Assembly: GCA_017857395.1 (NCBI GenBank)
Contig: JAFMDF010000029.1
Span: 1 to 50,032 of the forward strand
From: Bacteroidota bacterium
GTDB taxonomy: Bacteria; Bacteroidota; Bacteroidia; Chitinophagales; Saprospiraceae
Length of the DNA: 50,032 nucleotides
Direction of reading: 5' to 3'
Shown here: piece after piece, positions 8,436 through 17,337 of the stretch
Position numbering within the stretch: the stretch's first letter is position 1
Layout: every line of letters starts with the position of its first letter
Program-made: the position numbers and the translations under genes
The notes under the pieces: generated by a model
Databases searched by the model: none
Told to the model about the DNA's origin: nothing
The model's input: the letters and a program-made list of their open reading frames with translations, nothing else

Positions 8436-9253
8436 TTCATACCAAAGTTGAGAGCATTCTTTTTTATTTTAAAAACTTTGTCCACCAAGGGCGTTTTCTT
8501 AACAAAAAATTGACGCTTTAAAATATCTTCTCCTTCTACTCTTTCTTCCGCAAAACCAAATAAATCACAAAAGCGTCCAAAAAAACGATTTTTAAAACAA
8601 GAAGATAATCGGTATTCAGGTGAAAGGTGTACGTTCTGAGGAAATTCTCCTAACATCTCATGAAATATTTCTAGGTACTTATCGACATAAAAGTCTACTT
8701 TTCGTTCTTCTGCTCCGTAACGAATAAAATTCAACATACTATAAGCCCAACCTAATTGTGCCACATCATCGGGATCATAAGTCATATAAGACCAATTAAA
8801 TTTAGTGGTATAGGTTTTTAATAAGGTCAAATAAATGGCGGTGTCATCCCCCAATAATTTTTCGCCCTTTTTAGTTAGAGACAGTTTATTTCGGTATTTT
8901 CTTGTTAGCCCAGCCATTTTAGTGATAAAATGAGAAAAATGAATAGGATAAAAATCATCCTCTTTTAATAATTTTATCGTTCCATCATCAATGTACTTAC
9001 TGGTAATAATTCGATGTGCATATAGCTGATGAACAAATTTTCTATTTAAATTCCCTTTTACAGTTAATTTTATCGACTTGCTTGCGCTCACATCCAATAA
9101 AAGCTGTTTTACAAATCCAAACATTTTTAAATGAGAAAGGTCTTCATTTTTAAAATCTTCCCGAAGCCCTATTGGGGAGGCTTCATTAAATGGGTCGTAT
9201 ATTAAATAAGTTAAATCCTGTGGATTTAATCCTCCAAAAGGTAAGTAATTCAT
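8432..9253 (-). CDS. Conserved-looking protein of unknown function
   Basis: A 273-residue soluble protein that I do not recognise. There is no signal peptide or membrane segment. A phrase LTKKGEKLL at about residue 140 resembles the recognition-helix/wing region of winged-helix proteins, but the rest does not confirm this. It is rich in Phe, Tyr and Lys, with a YRLSSCFKNRFFGRFCDLFGFAEE stretch near the C-terminus. The ATG at 9253 leaves 31 bp after the M1 peptidase gene; a further in-frame ATG at 9313 would overlap that gene by 29 bp and add 20 residues. It probably shares a transcript with the peptidase upstream. The stop codon overlaps that of the GNAT gene. Confidence 0.6.
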   Translation of the reverse strand: MNYLPFGGLNPQDLTYLIYDPFNEASPIGLREDFKNEDLSHLKMFGFVKQLLLDVSASKSIKLTVKGNLNRKFVHQLYAHRIITSKYIDDGTIKLLKEDDFYPIHFSHFITKMAGLTRKYRNKLSLTKKGEKLLGDDTAIYLTLLKTYTTKFNWSYMTYDPDDVAQLGWAYSMLNFIRYGAEERKVDFYVDKYLEIFHEMLGEFPQNVHLSPEYRLSSCFKNRFFGRFCDLFGFAEERVEGEDILKRQFFVKKTPLVDKVFKIKKNALNFGMN

Positions 9254-9284
9254 TTTTAATTTGTGTAGTTGATAAGTAAATGTT

Positions 9285-11906
9285 TTAGTCTTGCAAGTTA
9301 GTATAATTTGCATTCAAAATCATTGCCTTCCGTTCCAATACATCCGCCGATTGCAAAATCTTGTTTTTTAATTTAATTGGATAATCCACTGGTAAACCTT
9401 CCAAAAATTGATGGACTGCTTGCGCCGCTGGCACACTTGAATGCCCACTTAAAATAGTCTGTGCCCAACGTTTTGGAAAGAAAATGCCGCCTGTTTGCTG
9501 AATTTCTTGTACCAATTCCAAACTTGGAATAATGTATTTTTCTGCCGAAACTGCTCGAAGCGGATGATGCAAATATTGTAAAGCTCGACCCACCCAAGGT
9601 TCTTTTGCACGGTTCTCTTTTTGTTTTAAGCTTTCAAAAAAAGCATCTCTCACCGTTTCGTCACTTGATAAAGCAGGAATGATAAATGCCATCGCTGCTT
9701 TTCTATCTGGATTCGTGATTTTTGCTAATTGTTCTTCTAAAATTTGGTCGCTATTTGTCACATTTCTAACCGCTAATTCATAAGCCAAAGTCGTCCTTTC
9801 ATTTTCGGATAAGGTAAAACCCTTAATCATCAGTTTTTCTGCCCATAAATCTTGTAATTGCTGAATGCCTTTGGGCGAACGGGCAATGCCAATATACGTA
9901 TCAAATAAAGTCTTCTTACGGCCTGAATTGTCTGCTTCTTGAATTGATTGCCATAATAAATCCTCTATTTTTTCGGCGTTTGCTAATTGGTCATCAGCAG
10001 ATAAAAAGCCCCAAAAAGTAGTCCGTAAATAGCCCAGGCGGCTAGACAAACCTTGAATTTCTTTTTCTGCTGGCAAACCTACCGATAGGGTTTCTAAAAT
10101 TTGTTTGGGGGCAATTTTTCCCCTTAACATACTTTCATATAAAGAGAACCAAGCTGCCGATTTTGTCATTTCGTCCTCGACATCTTGAATATTGGCTAAT
10201 AAATAACTTTGACTTTTTTCATCTAACTCAAAGAAGCCATAAGCTTTTTCAGTAACATTTGGTAAAATAAAATCTGGAGTTGGCTGACCAATCAATTCAG
10301 AAACCGTCGTCTTTTCAGTCAGTATTTGAAGGGGTATTTTTTGAATTTCACCATTAGTCGAAGTTAATAACTCGGTATTTTCTTGCCAGATATTCCCACC
10401 AGAAGTCGTATTTTGAAACTCCAATTCATAACTCGCTATTTTCCCATCTTTAGTTTCCAAATGGGCTTTTAGCCAAGGCATCCCCGATTCTTTTACCCAA
10501 GCCTGACTCCATGTTTTTAAATCTAAATCCGTTCGTTTATCTAAAATAGCAATCAAATCGTCCCAAGTCGCATTATCAAAAGAGAAGATTTTTAAATATT
10601 CTTGCAAACCTTCTTGGAAAATTTCTTCGCCCATAATCGCTTCTAATTGCTTCATCACAACGGGTGCTTTTTGGTAAATAATGCGTCCATATAATAAACT
10701 TGCTTGATTTAAATTATCTAATTTTTGCTGAATAGGATGACTACCCGCCGAACGGTCTTCACCATAGGCACTTGGATGGTGTCTTTGTAAAAAACGAAGG
10801 TCGTGGTTAATATCAGGAAAATTCGGGTTCACCATTTTCGCTGCCATAAAATTAGCAAATACTTCTTTTAGCCAGACATCATTGAACCAATCCATCGTCA
10901 CTAGATTACCAAACCACATATGTGCAGTTTCATGGGCAATCAACGAATTTCGGCTCATTTTCTGATTTAAAGTTGCATTTTCTTCTAAGAACAAGGAACG
11001 GTCTTTATAAAATATCGCACCTGGATGTTCCATGCCGCCAAATTGAAAGGCAGGAATGAGGGCAAAATCAAATTTTTTGAATGGTTGTTTAATCCCTGTA
11101 TATTTCTCTAACCAACGGATAGATTTTAGATGTAAATCAAATACTTCTGGGGCATTTTTTTTCACTTTCTCTTCGTTCGTTTCTCGGTGATAAAGGGTCA
11201 TTTCGATACCATCTAAAGTATCGGTAATTGTAGTGAATTTTCCCGCGGTGAAGGCGAATAGATAGGTGCTTATTGGTAGCGTTTGCTCAAATTTATAAAT
11301 GGTATTTTCACGAACCGTTTCTTTTTCCACTAGCGGATAATTAGCCAAAGCCGTCCATTTTTTTGGTATGGTAAGTGATAATTTATATTTAGCTTTAATA
11401 TTCGGTTGGTCAAAACAAGGGAATGCTGTTGATGCTTTATTAGGAACAAAAAGGGTATAGAGAAAATCTTTGTTACGATTTAAGGCTTGTTCTCCCACAA
11501 AAAAAGTAATAACGACCCGATTATCGTCCATTCGCAGGTATTTTTGAGGAATAATTACATGATTGTTCTCGACTCGATAATCCGTAATTTGAATTAATTT
11601 ATTTTGTTTGTCCATGACTTTAACAACCGTTATTTCCTTTTTTTCTGGCTGTACAAAATCAATTATAACCTCGTCCTTAATTTTATTCAAATCAAATTGA
11701 ATGGTTACCCCACCTACTATTTTTTCTTCTAAACTATCAGGAATCAAAAAATGCAATTCATATTCTACATTTTTTATGGTTGCTTTCCGATAATCCGCTA
11801 AGGTTTTAGAAACGCCCGATTCAACTGACATAGGTTCAGGCTGTTGGCAAGAAAATATAAGTGTCAAAATGGAAATTATGGATATTGAAAAAGGAAGTAA
11901 TCGCAT
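9285..11906 (-). CDS. M1 family metallo-aminopeptidase lipoprotein
   Basis: An 873-residue zinc aminopeptidase of family M1 (gluzincin). A lipoprotein signal ends in LIFSC with lipobox Cys20. The zinc site is HETAH (325-329) with the third ligand Glu348 in KEVFANF, matching HExxH-x18-E. The exopeptidase motif, normally GAMEN, reads GGMEH (290-294), keeping the key Glu but with His in place of Asn. The N-terminal beta-saddle (about 40-230) and a long helical ERAP1-like C-terminal domain (about 550-870) complete the fold. It is likely attached to the envelope and trims peptides N-terminally. A single gene on this strand, probably co-transcribed with the unknown gene at 8432. Confidence 0.93.
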   Translation of the reverse strand: MRLLPFSISIISILTLIFSCQQPEPMSVESGVSKTLADYRKATIKNVEYELHFLIPDSLEEKIVGGVTIQFDLNKIKDEVIIDFVQPEKKEITVVKVMDKQNKLIQITDYRVENNHVIIPQKYLRMDDNRVVITFFVGEQALNRNKDFLYTLFVPNKASTAFPCFDQPNIKAKYKLSLTIPKKWTALANYPLVEKETVRENTIYKFEQTLPISTYLFAFTAGKFTTITDTLDGIEMTLYHRETNEEKVKKNAPEVFDLHLKSIRWLEKYTGIKQPFKKFDFALIPAFQFGGMEHPGAIFYKDRSLFLEENATLNQKMSRNSLIAHETAHMWFGNLVTMDWFNDVWLKEVFANFMAAKMVNPNFPDINHDLRFLQRHHPSAYGEDRSAGSHPIQQKLDNLNQASLLYGRIIYQKAPVVMKQLEAIMGEEIFQEGLQEYLKIFSFDNATWDDLIAILDKRTDLDLKTWSQAWVKESGMPWLKAHLETKDGKIASYELEFQNTTSGGNIWQENTELLTSTNGEIQKIPLQILTEKTTVSELIGQPTPDFILPNVTEKAYGFFELDEKSQSYLLANIQDVEDEMTKSAAWFSLYESMLRGKIAPKQILETLSVGLPAEKEIQGLSSRLGYLRTTFWGFLSADDQLANAEKIEDLLWQSIQEADNSGRKKTLFDTYIGIARSPKGIQQLQDLWAEKLMIKGFTLSENERTTLAYELAVRNVTNSDQILEEQLAKITNPDRKAAMAFIIPALSSDETVRDAFFESLKQKENRAKEPWVGRALQYLHHPLRAVSAEKYIIPSLELVQEIQQTGGIFFPKRWAQTILSGHSSVPAAQAVHQFLEGLPVDYPIKLKNKILQSADVLERKAMILNANYTNLQD

Positions 11907-12009
11907 TATTTTTGATTGAAATGACCAAATAGACTGTAAAGCAAAGAAAAATGCTGGGTTTTATTTAATTTTAAGCCATCTTTTGAAATCACCGTACAAT
12001 TCCAAAAAT

Positions 12010-12483
12010 ATGAAAAATTTATGGCTACTCCTATTAGTGCTCCCTATTTGGGCTTGCGCTCAACCTGAACCCACAACCGAAGTAACAACAACCAACGACG
12101 ACATTGAAAAAAAGAAAGCGATTATTCTAAAAAACATTAAAGCCTTCTCCCAAGCCTTGATGAATCAAGATTATGATACGGTCGTCGATGCCTATACCGA
12201 TGATGCTAAAATCTTTCCTCAAAATTCCAAAATATTAACAGGGAAAGCCGCTATCCGAAAATATTGGACACCACCAGCAGGCAGCAATCGCAAAACCACT
12301 TATCATAAAATCACACCCGAAGAAATCAAAATCTTAGGTAAGGAAGCTTATGATTATGGCTATTATGAAGGTAAATCTATTGGCAATGATGGCAAAGAAA
12401 GTAGTTGGGGCGGAAAGTATGTGATTACTTGGAAAGAAGTTGAACCAGATGTTTGGAAAATGTATTTGGATATTTGGAACTAG
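12010..12483 (+). CDS. DUF4440/SnoaL-like lipoprotein
   Basis: A 157-residue lipoprotein with an NTF2-like cone fold. The signal peptide MKNLWLLLLVLPIWACAQ ends in a lipobox (WAC). The DUF4440 pattern follows: a long helix (ILKNIKAFSQALMNQDYDTVVDAYTDDAKIF), then GKAAIRKYW and a C-terminal sheet ending DVWKMYLDIWN. Such domains occur as ketosteroid-isomerase-like enzymes or small-molecule binders, so no reaction can be assigned. The frame is open from a TTG at 11983, but the ATG at 12010 starts exactly at the signal peptide and is preferred. Confidence 0.8.
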   Translation: MKNLWLLLLVLPIWACAQPEPTTEVTTTNDDIEKKKAIILKNIKAFSQALMNQDYDTVVDAYTDDAKIFPQNSKILTGKAAIRKYWTPPAGSNRKTTYHKITPEEIKILGKEAYDYGYYEGKSIGNDGKESSWGGKYVITWKEVEPDVWKMYLDIWN

Positions 12484-12489
12484 CGAGAA

Positions 12490-12625
12490 GTCAGAAGTCA
12501 GACCGAAAAATAAATTTTTCTGTCAGAAGTCAGATTAAGTTTGTATAAATTACTAATTGTTAGAATTTTAGACTTGAATTATCTGACTTCTGACAGTCAA
12601 TGAAATTGACGGTCTGACTTCTGAC
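12490..12625. repeat. Nested word palindrome (GTCAGAAGTCAGA)
   Basis: GTCAGAAGTCAGACC (12490-12504) pairs perfectly with 12611-12625, and TGTCAGAAGTCAGAT (12531-12545) pairs perfectly with 12581-12595. The four segments are copies of one word, so many alternative hairpins are possible. It lies between convergent genes. Confidence 0.9.
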
Positions 12626-12634
12626 ATCTCTTGA

Positions 12635-14122
12635 TTATCGCAGATTCAAATGCCGAATAGAATAATAAAAAATAGTCCCAAAACCAGCCATTAATAAGAG
12701 ATGATAAGCTAAAAAAGTATAATCTTCCATTTGCCAACCAATCACTACTGCGCCCGCAAAATAGATGGCTAATAAGCCTTCAAAGATAGTTGTCCAAGAA
12801 ATGCTAGATTGGAAATAATTTTGCTTGCGGAAAGTATCTTTGATACCGTTAATATTAAATTTTGGTGTCCTAATAAAAGGCGATTCTTTGCCCCACCAAC
12901 CTTGAATCACCGCAATCGTATTATGTAAGGAAAGTCCCATAGACAACGCTAAAAAGACAGGGAATAAAAAGACGAACTTCGTGACTTTTCTAAAATAGGA
13001 TTCATCCTTGAGTTCTGCCGTAACATTTGCTACATAATAGACAGCAATCACGGACAATAAACCAATTAAGAAAATACCAAAATAACGCGTATCAAAACCA
13101 ATTTCTTGCATCGCAAATAAAAGCGGTACACTAAACACGCCTGCAATAAACACAAAGATAAAAATCGTACTACCCAATAAATGCCCAGAAGCATGTAGTT
13201 TTTGGCCCAACCTCAATTCAGATTGCCAAATAGTTGGCAACATCTTTTTTGCCGTTTCTGCCCCACCTTTCATCCATCTAAACTGCTGTGATTTTAAGCC
13301 ATTCATTTCGGACGGTAATTCGGCAGGAGAGCCAAATTTTTCTAAGAAAATAATTTCCCAACCTTTTAACTGCGCTCTATAACTTAAATCTAAATCTTCG
13401 GTTAAAGTATCCGCTTCCCAACCACCTGCACTAGCAATGGTTTCTTTTCGCCAAACGCCTGCTGTACCATTAAATTGCAATAAATAATTACCCGATTTTC
13501 GACCTTGTTGTTCTACGGTGAAATGCACATTTAATTGCATCGCTTGTAGCTTAGTCAACATCGAATAATTTTGATTGATATGCTCCCAACGAGTTTGTAC
13601 TACCCCAATTTTTGGGTTTTTAAAATACGGAATCGTATTTAATAGAAAATCTCGGCGAGGTAAAAAATCTGCATCAAAAATCGCAATAAAATCTCCTTTG
13701 GCTTGTTCGGTTGCTTCTTTTAATGCACCCGCTTTATAACCCGTTCTATCTGTTCTGCAAATTTGTTTGATTTGAAAACCTTTTGCCGCATAATAGTCCA
13801 CTTTCTTGCTAACAATTTCTAATGTCTCATCTGTTGAATCATCTAAAATATGAATTTCAAATTTATCTTTTGGATACTCAAATTCCGTGACTCGATCAAT
13901 TAATCGTTCTATCACATACAGCTCATTATAAATAGGCAATTGTATCGTAACAAAAGGTAAATCTTCGGCTTTTATTTTCTTTGTCTCAGACTTTAATAAT
14001 GGAATAAATTGTTCCCCTCTACTATATTTATACAATAAATGAAATTGTAATAAACAGTAGGAGGTGATGTAGAATAAAGCCATACAATAAATTCCTAAAA
14101 TAGTATATGCCAAAATGGACAT
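12635..14122 (-). CDS. Processive-type family 2 glycosyltransferase, membrane protein
   Basis: A 495-residue membrane GT2 enzyme of the cellulose-synthase/glucosylceramide-synthase-like class. Its parts in order: one N-terminal membrane helix (about 5-28); the GT-A domain with DD at 94-95 (HILDDSTDET), DAD at 150-152, the TED acceptor motif at 241-243 and QQFRW at 279-283 (QxxRW); then about four C-terminal membrane helices. These motifs are those of enzymes that move a sugar from a nucleotide donor and often push out a polymer. No PilZ or BcsB-like partner is adjacent, so cellulose itself is not implied. Last gene of the operon with DinB (4-bp gap) and a second GT2. Confidence 0.85.
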   Translation of the reverse strand: MSILAYTILGIYCMALFYITSYCLLQFHLLYKYSRGEQFIPLLKSETKKIKAEDLPFVTIQLPIYNELYVIERLIDRVTEFEYPKDKFEIHILDDSTDETLEIVSKKVDYYAAKGFQIKQICRTDRTGYKAGALKEATEQAKGDFIAIFDADFLPRRDFLLNTIPYFKNPKIGVVQTRWEHINQNYSMLTKLQAMQLNVHFTVEQQGRKSGNYLLQFNGTAGVWRKETIASAGGWEADTLTEDLDLSYRAQLKGWEIIFLEKFGSPAELPSEMNGLKSQQFRWMKGGAETAKKMLPTIWQSELRLGQKLHASGHLLGSTIFIFVFIAGVFSVPLLFAMQEIGFDTRYFGIFLIGLLSVIAVYYVANVTAELKDESYFRKVTKFVFLFPVFLALSMGLSLHNTIAVIQGWWGKESPFIRTPKFNINGIKDTFRKQNYFQSSISWTTIFEGLLAIYFAGAVVIGWQMEDYTFLAYHLLLMAGFGTIFYYSIRHLNLR

Positions 14123-14126
14123 TTAA

Positions 14127-14600
14127 TTAGTTTTCGGTTATGTAAAATCTATGTTTCAAACCAAAAATAGCGTAAATATGATGTGCTTCATGAAGCAGAA
14201 AAAAATTCGTCCAGTCTTCCACATTCATACGTCCTAGTTTCGGATGAACACCTATTTGTGCTATTTGCATTTTGGGTAAATCGCCAATCAAATCAATGAT
14301 GGTTTGTCTATCCAATACTGCTTTTTCAATTATCTCTGCGCTATCCCAGCGACACCAATCATAAAAAATTGGGTCGTTCTCTGCTTTATATCTTTCTAAG
14401 TAAGGTACTTCTCCTTTCAAAATAACTGCTATTCGCTCTAAAAATATTTCTTGATACCTTCCTAAGTGGGCTAAATGTTCGTGAATTGACCATTTTTCAG
14501 GAATTGGATGCTCTTTTAAAAAAGTCTTGTCTACACTTTCCAATTGCCGAAGCAAAAATGCCAACTGCTTCTTTAGGTTATTTTTAAGAAATTCATCCAT
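14127..14600 (-). CDS. DinB-like four-helix protein
   Basis: A 157-residue DinB/YfiT-like protein. Members are four-helix bundles with a three-His metal site. Visible ligand candidates are His in SIHEHLAHLG (about 40-50) and the HEAHHIYAIFGL C-terminal helix (about 137-148). The LLRQLESVDKTFL start and PEKWSIHEHLAHL block are typical. Many members are thiol-dependent transferases or damage-induced proteins of unknown reaction. It is sandwiched between two glycosyltransferase genes with 4- and 22-bp spacers, so it is translated from the same transcript; its role there is unclear. Confidence 0.8.
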   Translation of the reverse strand: MDEFLKNNLKKQLAFLLRQLESVDKTFLKEHPIPEKWSIHEHLAHLGRYQEIFLERIAVILKGEVPYLERYKAENDPIFYDWCRWDSAEIIEKAVLDRQTIIDLIGDLPKMQIAQIGVHPKLGRMNVEDWTNFFLLHEAHHIYAIFGLKHRFYITEN

Positions 14601-14622
14601 ATAATTAGGAACTAATAGCTGT

Positions 14623-15318
14623 CTATAGCAATTTAAAAATAGTCCACAAAATCTTATGCCCTGCCAAAATGGTCCCTTTCAACGTACCAGAAACTTTAGA
14701 CACCCCAATTCTCTTCCGATAAGTCACCGCTATTTCTGTACATTTTAATTTATGTTTAGCTGCTTTCACTTGCATTTCTACCGTCCAACCAAACGTTTTG
14801 TCCTGCATATCAAGGGCTAATAACTGTTGCCATTTAATCGCTCTAAAAGGGCCTAAATCGGTAAAGCTATAATTATAAAATAAACGGATTAAATTGGTCG
14901 CTAGCCAATTGCCAAAAATTTGTTGAGGCATCATTGCACCCGATTCCATATTCCCCAAAGCTCTCGAACCAATCACCATATCCATATTTCCTACTATAAT
15001 TGGCGCTACTAACTTGGTCATTTCTTCGGGATGGTCTGAATAATCTCCATCTAAAAAAACGACAATATCTGGATGGTGGGAAAGAGGCTTTGCTTTAATA
15101 TGCGCCATTCCTTTTAAACAAGCATTTCCATAACCTTTCAAAGGTTGGTCTACGACGGTTGCTCCATTTTCTAAAGCAACGGCTTTCGTATTATCGGTAC
15201 TATTATTATTACAAACAATAATTTCTCGAACCAAATCTTTAGGGATGTCTCTTAAGACATTTCCAATAGAATCTTGCTCGTTATAAGCAGGAATGATGAC
15301 GTCAATAATTGTTGGCAT
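14623..15318 (-). CDS. Family 2 glycosyltransferase (dolichyl-phosphate-mannose-synthase-like)
   Basis: A 231-residue GT2 enzyme of the DPM1/UgtP-like class. It begins with IIPAYNEQDSIGNVL, has the nucleotide-binding CNNNSTDNT (about 36-44) and the metal-binding DxD as FLDGDYSDHPEE (about 88-99), and ends with SGTLKGTILAG..LWTIFKLL, an amphipathic or interfacial C-terminus. It has no true transmembrane span. Such enzymes transfer a sugar to a lipid phosphate or a nascent glycan. First gene of the GT2-DinB-GT2 operon; the TAATTTTG box on the minus strand at 15361-15368 may drive it. Confidence 0.85.
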   Translation of the reverse strand: MPTIIDVIIPAYNEQDSIGNVLRDIPKDLVREIIVCNNNSTDNTKAVALENGATVVDQPLKGYGNACLKGMAHIKAKPLSHHPDIVVFLDGDYSDHPEEMTKLVAPIIVGNMDMVIGSRALGNMESGAMMPQQIFGNWLATNLIRLFYNYSFTDLGPFRAIKWQQLLALDMQDKTFGWTVEMQVKAAKHKLKCTEIAVTYRKRIGVSKVSGTLKGTILAGHKILWTIFKLL

Positions 15319-15360
15319 GCTATTTCTGTAGTACAGACTTTTTGTCCGTTTTTATAAATG

Positions 15361-15368
15361 CAAAATTA
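15361..15368 (-). promoter_or_regulatory. Bacteroidota -7 box for the glycosyltransferase operon
   Basis: On the minus strand this reads TAATTTTG, a perfect TAnnTTTG, about 43 bp upstream of the ATG at 15318. No good -33 TTTG is seen at standard spacing. Confidence 0.4.
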
Positions 15369-15573
15369 CAGTAAAAGTACCTACCTTTTTTGTAGCAACT
15401 CGGACAAACATCCACCTAAATAAGAATTCCCGTTAATCCGCTGTGGAATTATACGTTATACACTAACTTTACGTTTATTATTTCGTTGGACTCTTAGAAT
15501 CTTTTGACTGAGAAATCGAGGTTCAAAGAATAAATACGCTTAAAAAATGCTTCCATTCACATTTACATAGTAC

Positions 15574-17052
15574 ATGAAAAAAATATTACTTTTTACCATG
15601 CTCTCCGCTTGCTATCTTTTTGTCGCTTGTAATAAAGAAGATAATTTCTTGTTGGATAGTTCAGCCGAGTTGAATTTTTCGGTAGATACTTTGCGTTTTG
15701 ATACCGTTTTTACGGAATTGGGTTCGGCTACTCGAATTTTAAAAATCTATAATACGAATGACCAACCTGTTAAGGTTAACAAAATTTCTTTGGAACGAGG
15801 AAGTGCTTCTTCTTTTAGGTTAAATATAGATGGGCTTCCAATCAACGAAGCAACCGATGTAGAAATCTTAGCGAATGATAGTTTATATATTTTCGCAGAA
15901 GTAACGATTGATCCAGACAATCCATTATCTATTAGTCCTTATGTGATTGGCGAACGCTTGTTAGTCGATTTAAATGGCACAGAAAGAGCGGTCTTGTTAG
16001 AAGCTTGGGGGCAAAATGCCAATTATATTCCAGACCGTTTTAGTCAGGGAGGTGGTGCTTTTATTAGTTGTGATTTAGGAGAAGTGATATTTGATGACCC
16101 AAAGCCTTATGTTATTTATGGCGCTTTATTTGTTGATAGTTGTACCTTAAATATTCCAGCAGGAACAGAGATTTATGTGCATGGCGGTATTGTCCGAACG
16201 GGAGTTTTAGGTGAAAATTATAACGATGGCTATATCATTGCTTTGCCTAGAGGACGCTTAAAGATTGAAGGTACCGTAGAACAACCTGTCACTATTCAAG
16301 GCGACCGACTGGAAGATCCTTTTCAAGAAGTCGCAGGTCAATGGGGCGGTATTTGGTTAACTAAAACCAGCCGAGGACATAAAATAGAACATACTATTAT
16401 CAAAAATGCTCGTTTTGGGATTATTGCTGATTCTTCTTCGACATTGATTATGGAAAACTCGCAAATTTTAAATGCGATTAGTGGTGGATTGATTGCGATT
16501 CATTCCAGAGTAAACGCAGAAAATTGTTTATTTGCAGGAAATGGTGGAAATGCGGTACAATTAGAATATGGTGGCAGTTATGATTTCAGTTATTGTACCT
16601 TGGCAAGTTATGGGGTTGATAACGCTGCCTTACGAATGACCAATGTCTTATGCTTAGACCAATTTTGTGAGCAGGCTCGTTTTAATGATTTAAAGGTTCG
16701 TTTTAAAAATTCGATTATTTTTGGTTCTCGTTCTGATGAAATAGAACTTTTCAATGCCGAACAAGCCGCATTTGATTATAATTTCGAAAATTGTATTGTC
16801 CGAGTAGAGGATTTAGTAGATGAAGATGATACGCCCGATTTTTTTAATAATTGTATTCCTTGTCAGCCAAGTCAAGGCGAAGGCAATAATATTGTGCTTT
16901 TTAAAGACCCTAGCGAAGGCGATTATACGTTAGATTCTTTGTCTATTGCTGACGGTTTTGGAATACCTATCTTTAATCAAACAACGGATATTTTAGGTGT
17001 AACAAGGGATGCAAGTATGCCAGATGCAGGTTGTTTTGAGCGAGTTGAGTAG
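15574..17052 (+). CDS. Beta-helix (parallel) surface lipoprotein
   Basis: A 492-residue lipoprotein. The signal peptide ends in FVAC (Cys19). The first part (about 30-140) looks like a beta-sandwich with RFDTVFTELGSATRILKIYNTNDQPVKVNKISL, a DUF/ASH-like arrangement. From about 150 a right-handed beta-helix follows: GTEIYVHGG, GRLKIEGTVEQPVTIQGD, KIEHTIIKNARFGIIADSSSTLIMENSQI, NAENCLFAGNGGNAVQLEYGG. No catalytic residues of a polysaccharide lyase can be singled out. It resembles Bacteroidota proteins annotated as right-handed parallel beta-helix repeat-containing. It is followed by a short-word repeat and the IS. Confidence 0.8.
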   Translation: MKKILLFTMLSACYLFVACNKEDNFLLDSSAELNFSVDTLRFDTVFTELGSATRILKIYNTNDQPVKVNKISLERGSASSFRLNIDGLPINEATDVEILANDSLYIFAEVTIDPDNPLSISPYVIGERLLVDLNGTERAVLLEAWGQNANYIPDRFSQGGGAFISCDLGEVIFDDPKPYVIYGALFVDSCTLNIPAGTEIYVHGGIVRTGVLGENYNDGYIIALPRGRLKIEGTVEQPVTIQGDRLEDPFQEVAGQWGGIWLTKTSRGHKIEHTIIKNARFGIIADSSSTLIMENSQILNAISGGLIAIHSRVNAENCLFAGNGGNAVQLEYGGSYDFSYCTLASYGVDNAALRMTNVLCLDQFCEQARFNDLKVRFKNSIIFGSRSDEIELFNAEQAAFDYNFENCIVRVEDLVDEDDTPDFFNNCIPCQPSQGEGNNIVLFKDPSEGDYTLDSLSIADGFGIPIFNQTTDILGVTRDASMPDAGCFERVE

Positions 17053-17066
17053 TTTTCAATTTTCAA
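17053..17066. repeat. TTTTCAA word, left half of a split palindrome
   Basis: TTTTCAATTTTCAA here, plus CAATTTTCAA at about 17071, are the reverse complement of the TTGAAAATTGAAAATT tract at 18951-18966. The IS is inserted between the two halves, so the palindrome was already there before the insertion. Confidence 0.8.
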
Positions 17067-17154
17067 GTAACAATTTTCAAATAGGGATCGACGGAAGAAA
17101 GTATTATCCATTATAATAAATTTTCATAATGATGCTTACTAGTTCAATATTTGA

Positions 17155-17162
17155 CTTTTATT
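17155..17162. repeat. Target-site duplication, left copy
   Basis: CTTTTATT directly precedes the left inverted repeat and is repeated exactly at 18828-18835 directly after the right one. Confidence 0.88.
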
Positions 17163-17337
17163 CAGTAATTCCGAACAAAGGAAGAGTATAAATTTTCTAA
17201 AAATTGATAATCAGCAGGAACAATAAATTATCATTTCGCTACTGCGATTCGGTAAATCCAGCTTTAAAATGAGTATAAAAACCTCCTTTGTTCTTTAATA
17301 TAAATTTTGGGCAATATCACCCTAAGTGCTACCTTTT

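Noticed and set aside
12635-14122. Cellulose synthase BcsA
   Set aside because: The catalytic motifs match the superfamily, but PilZ domain and BcsB/C/Z partners are absent.
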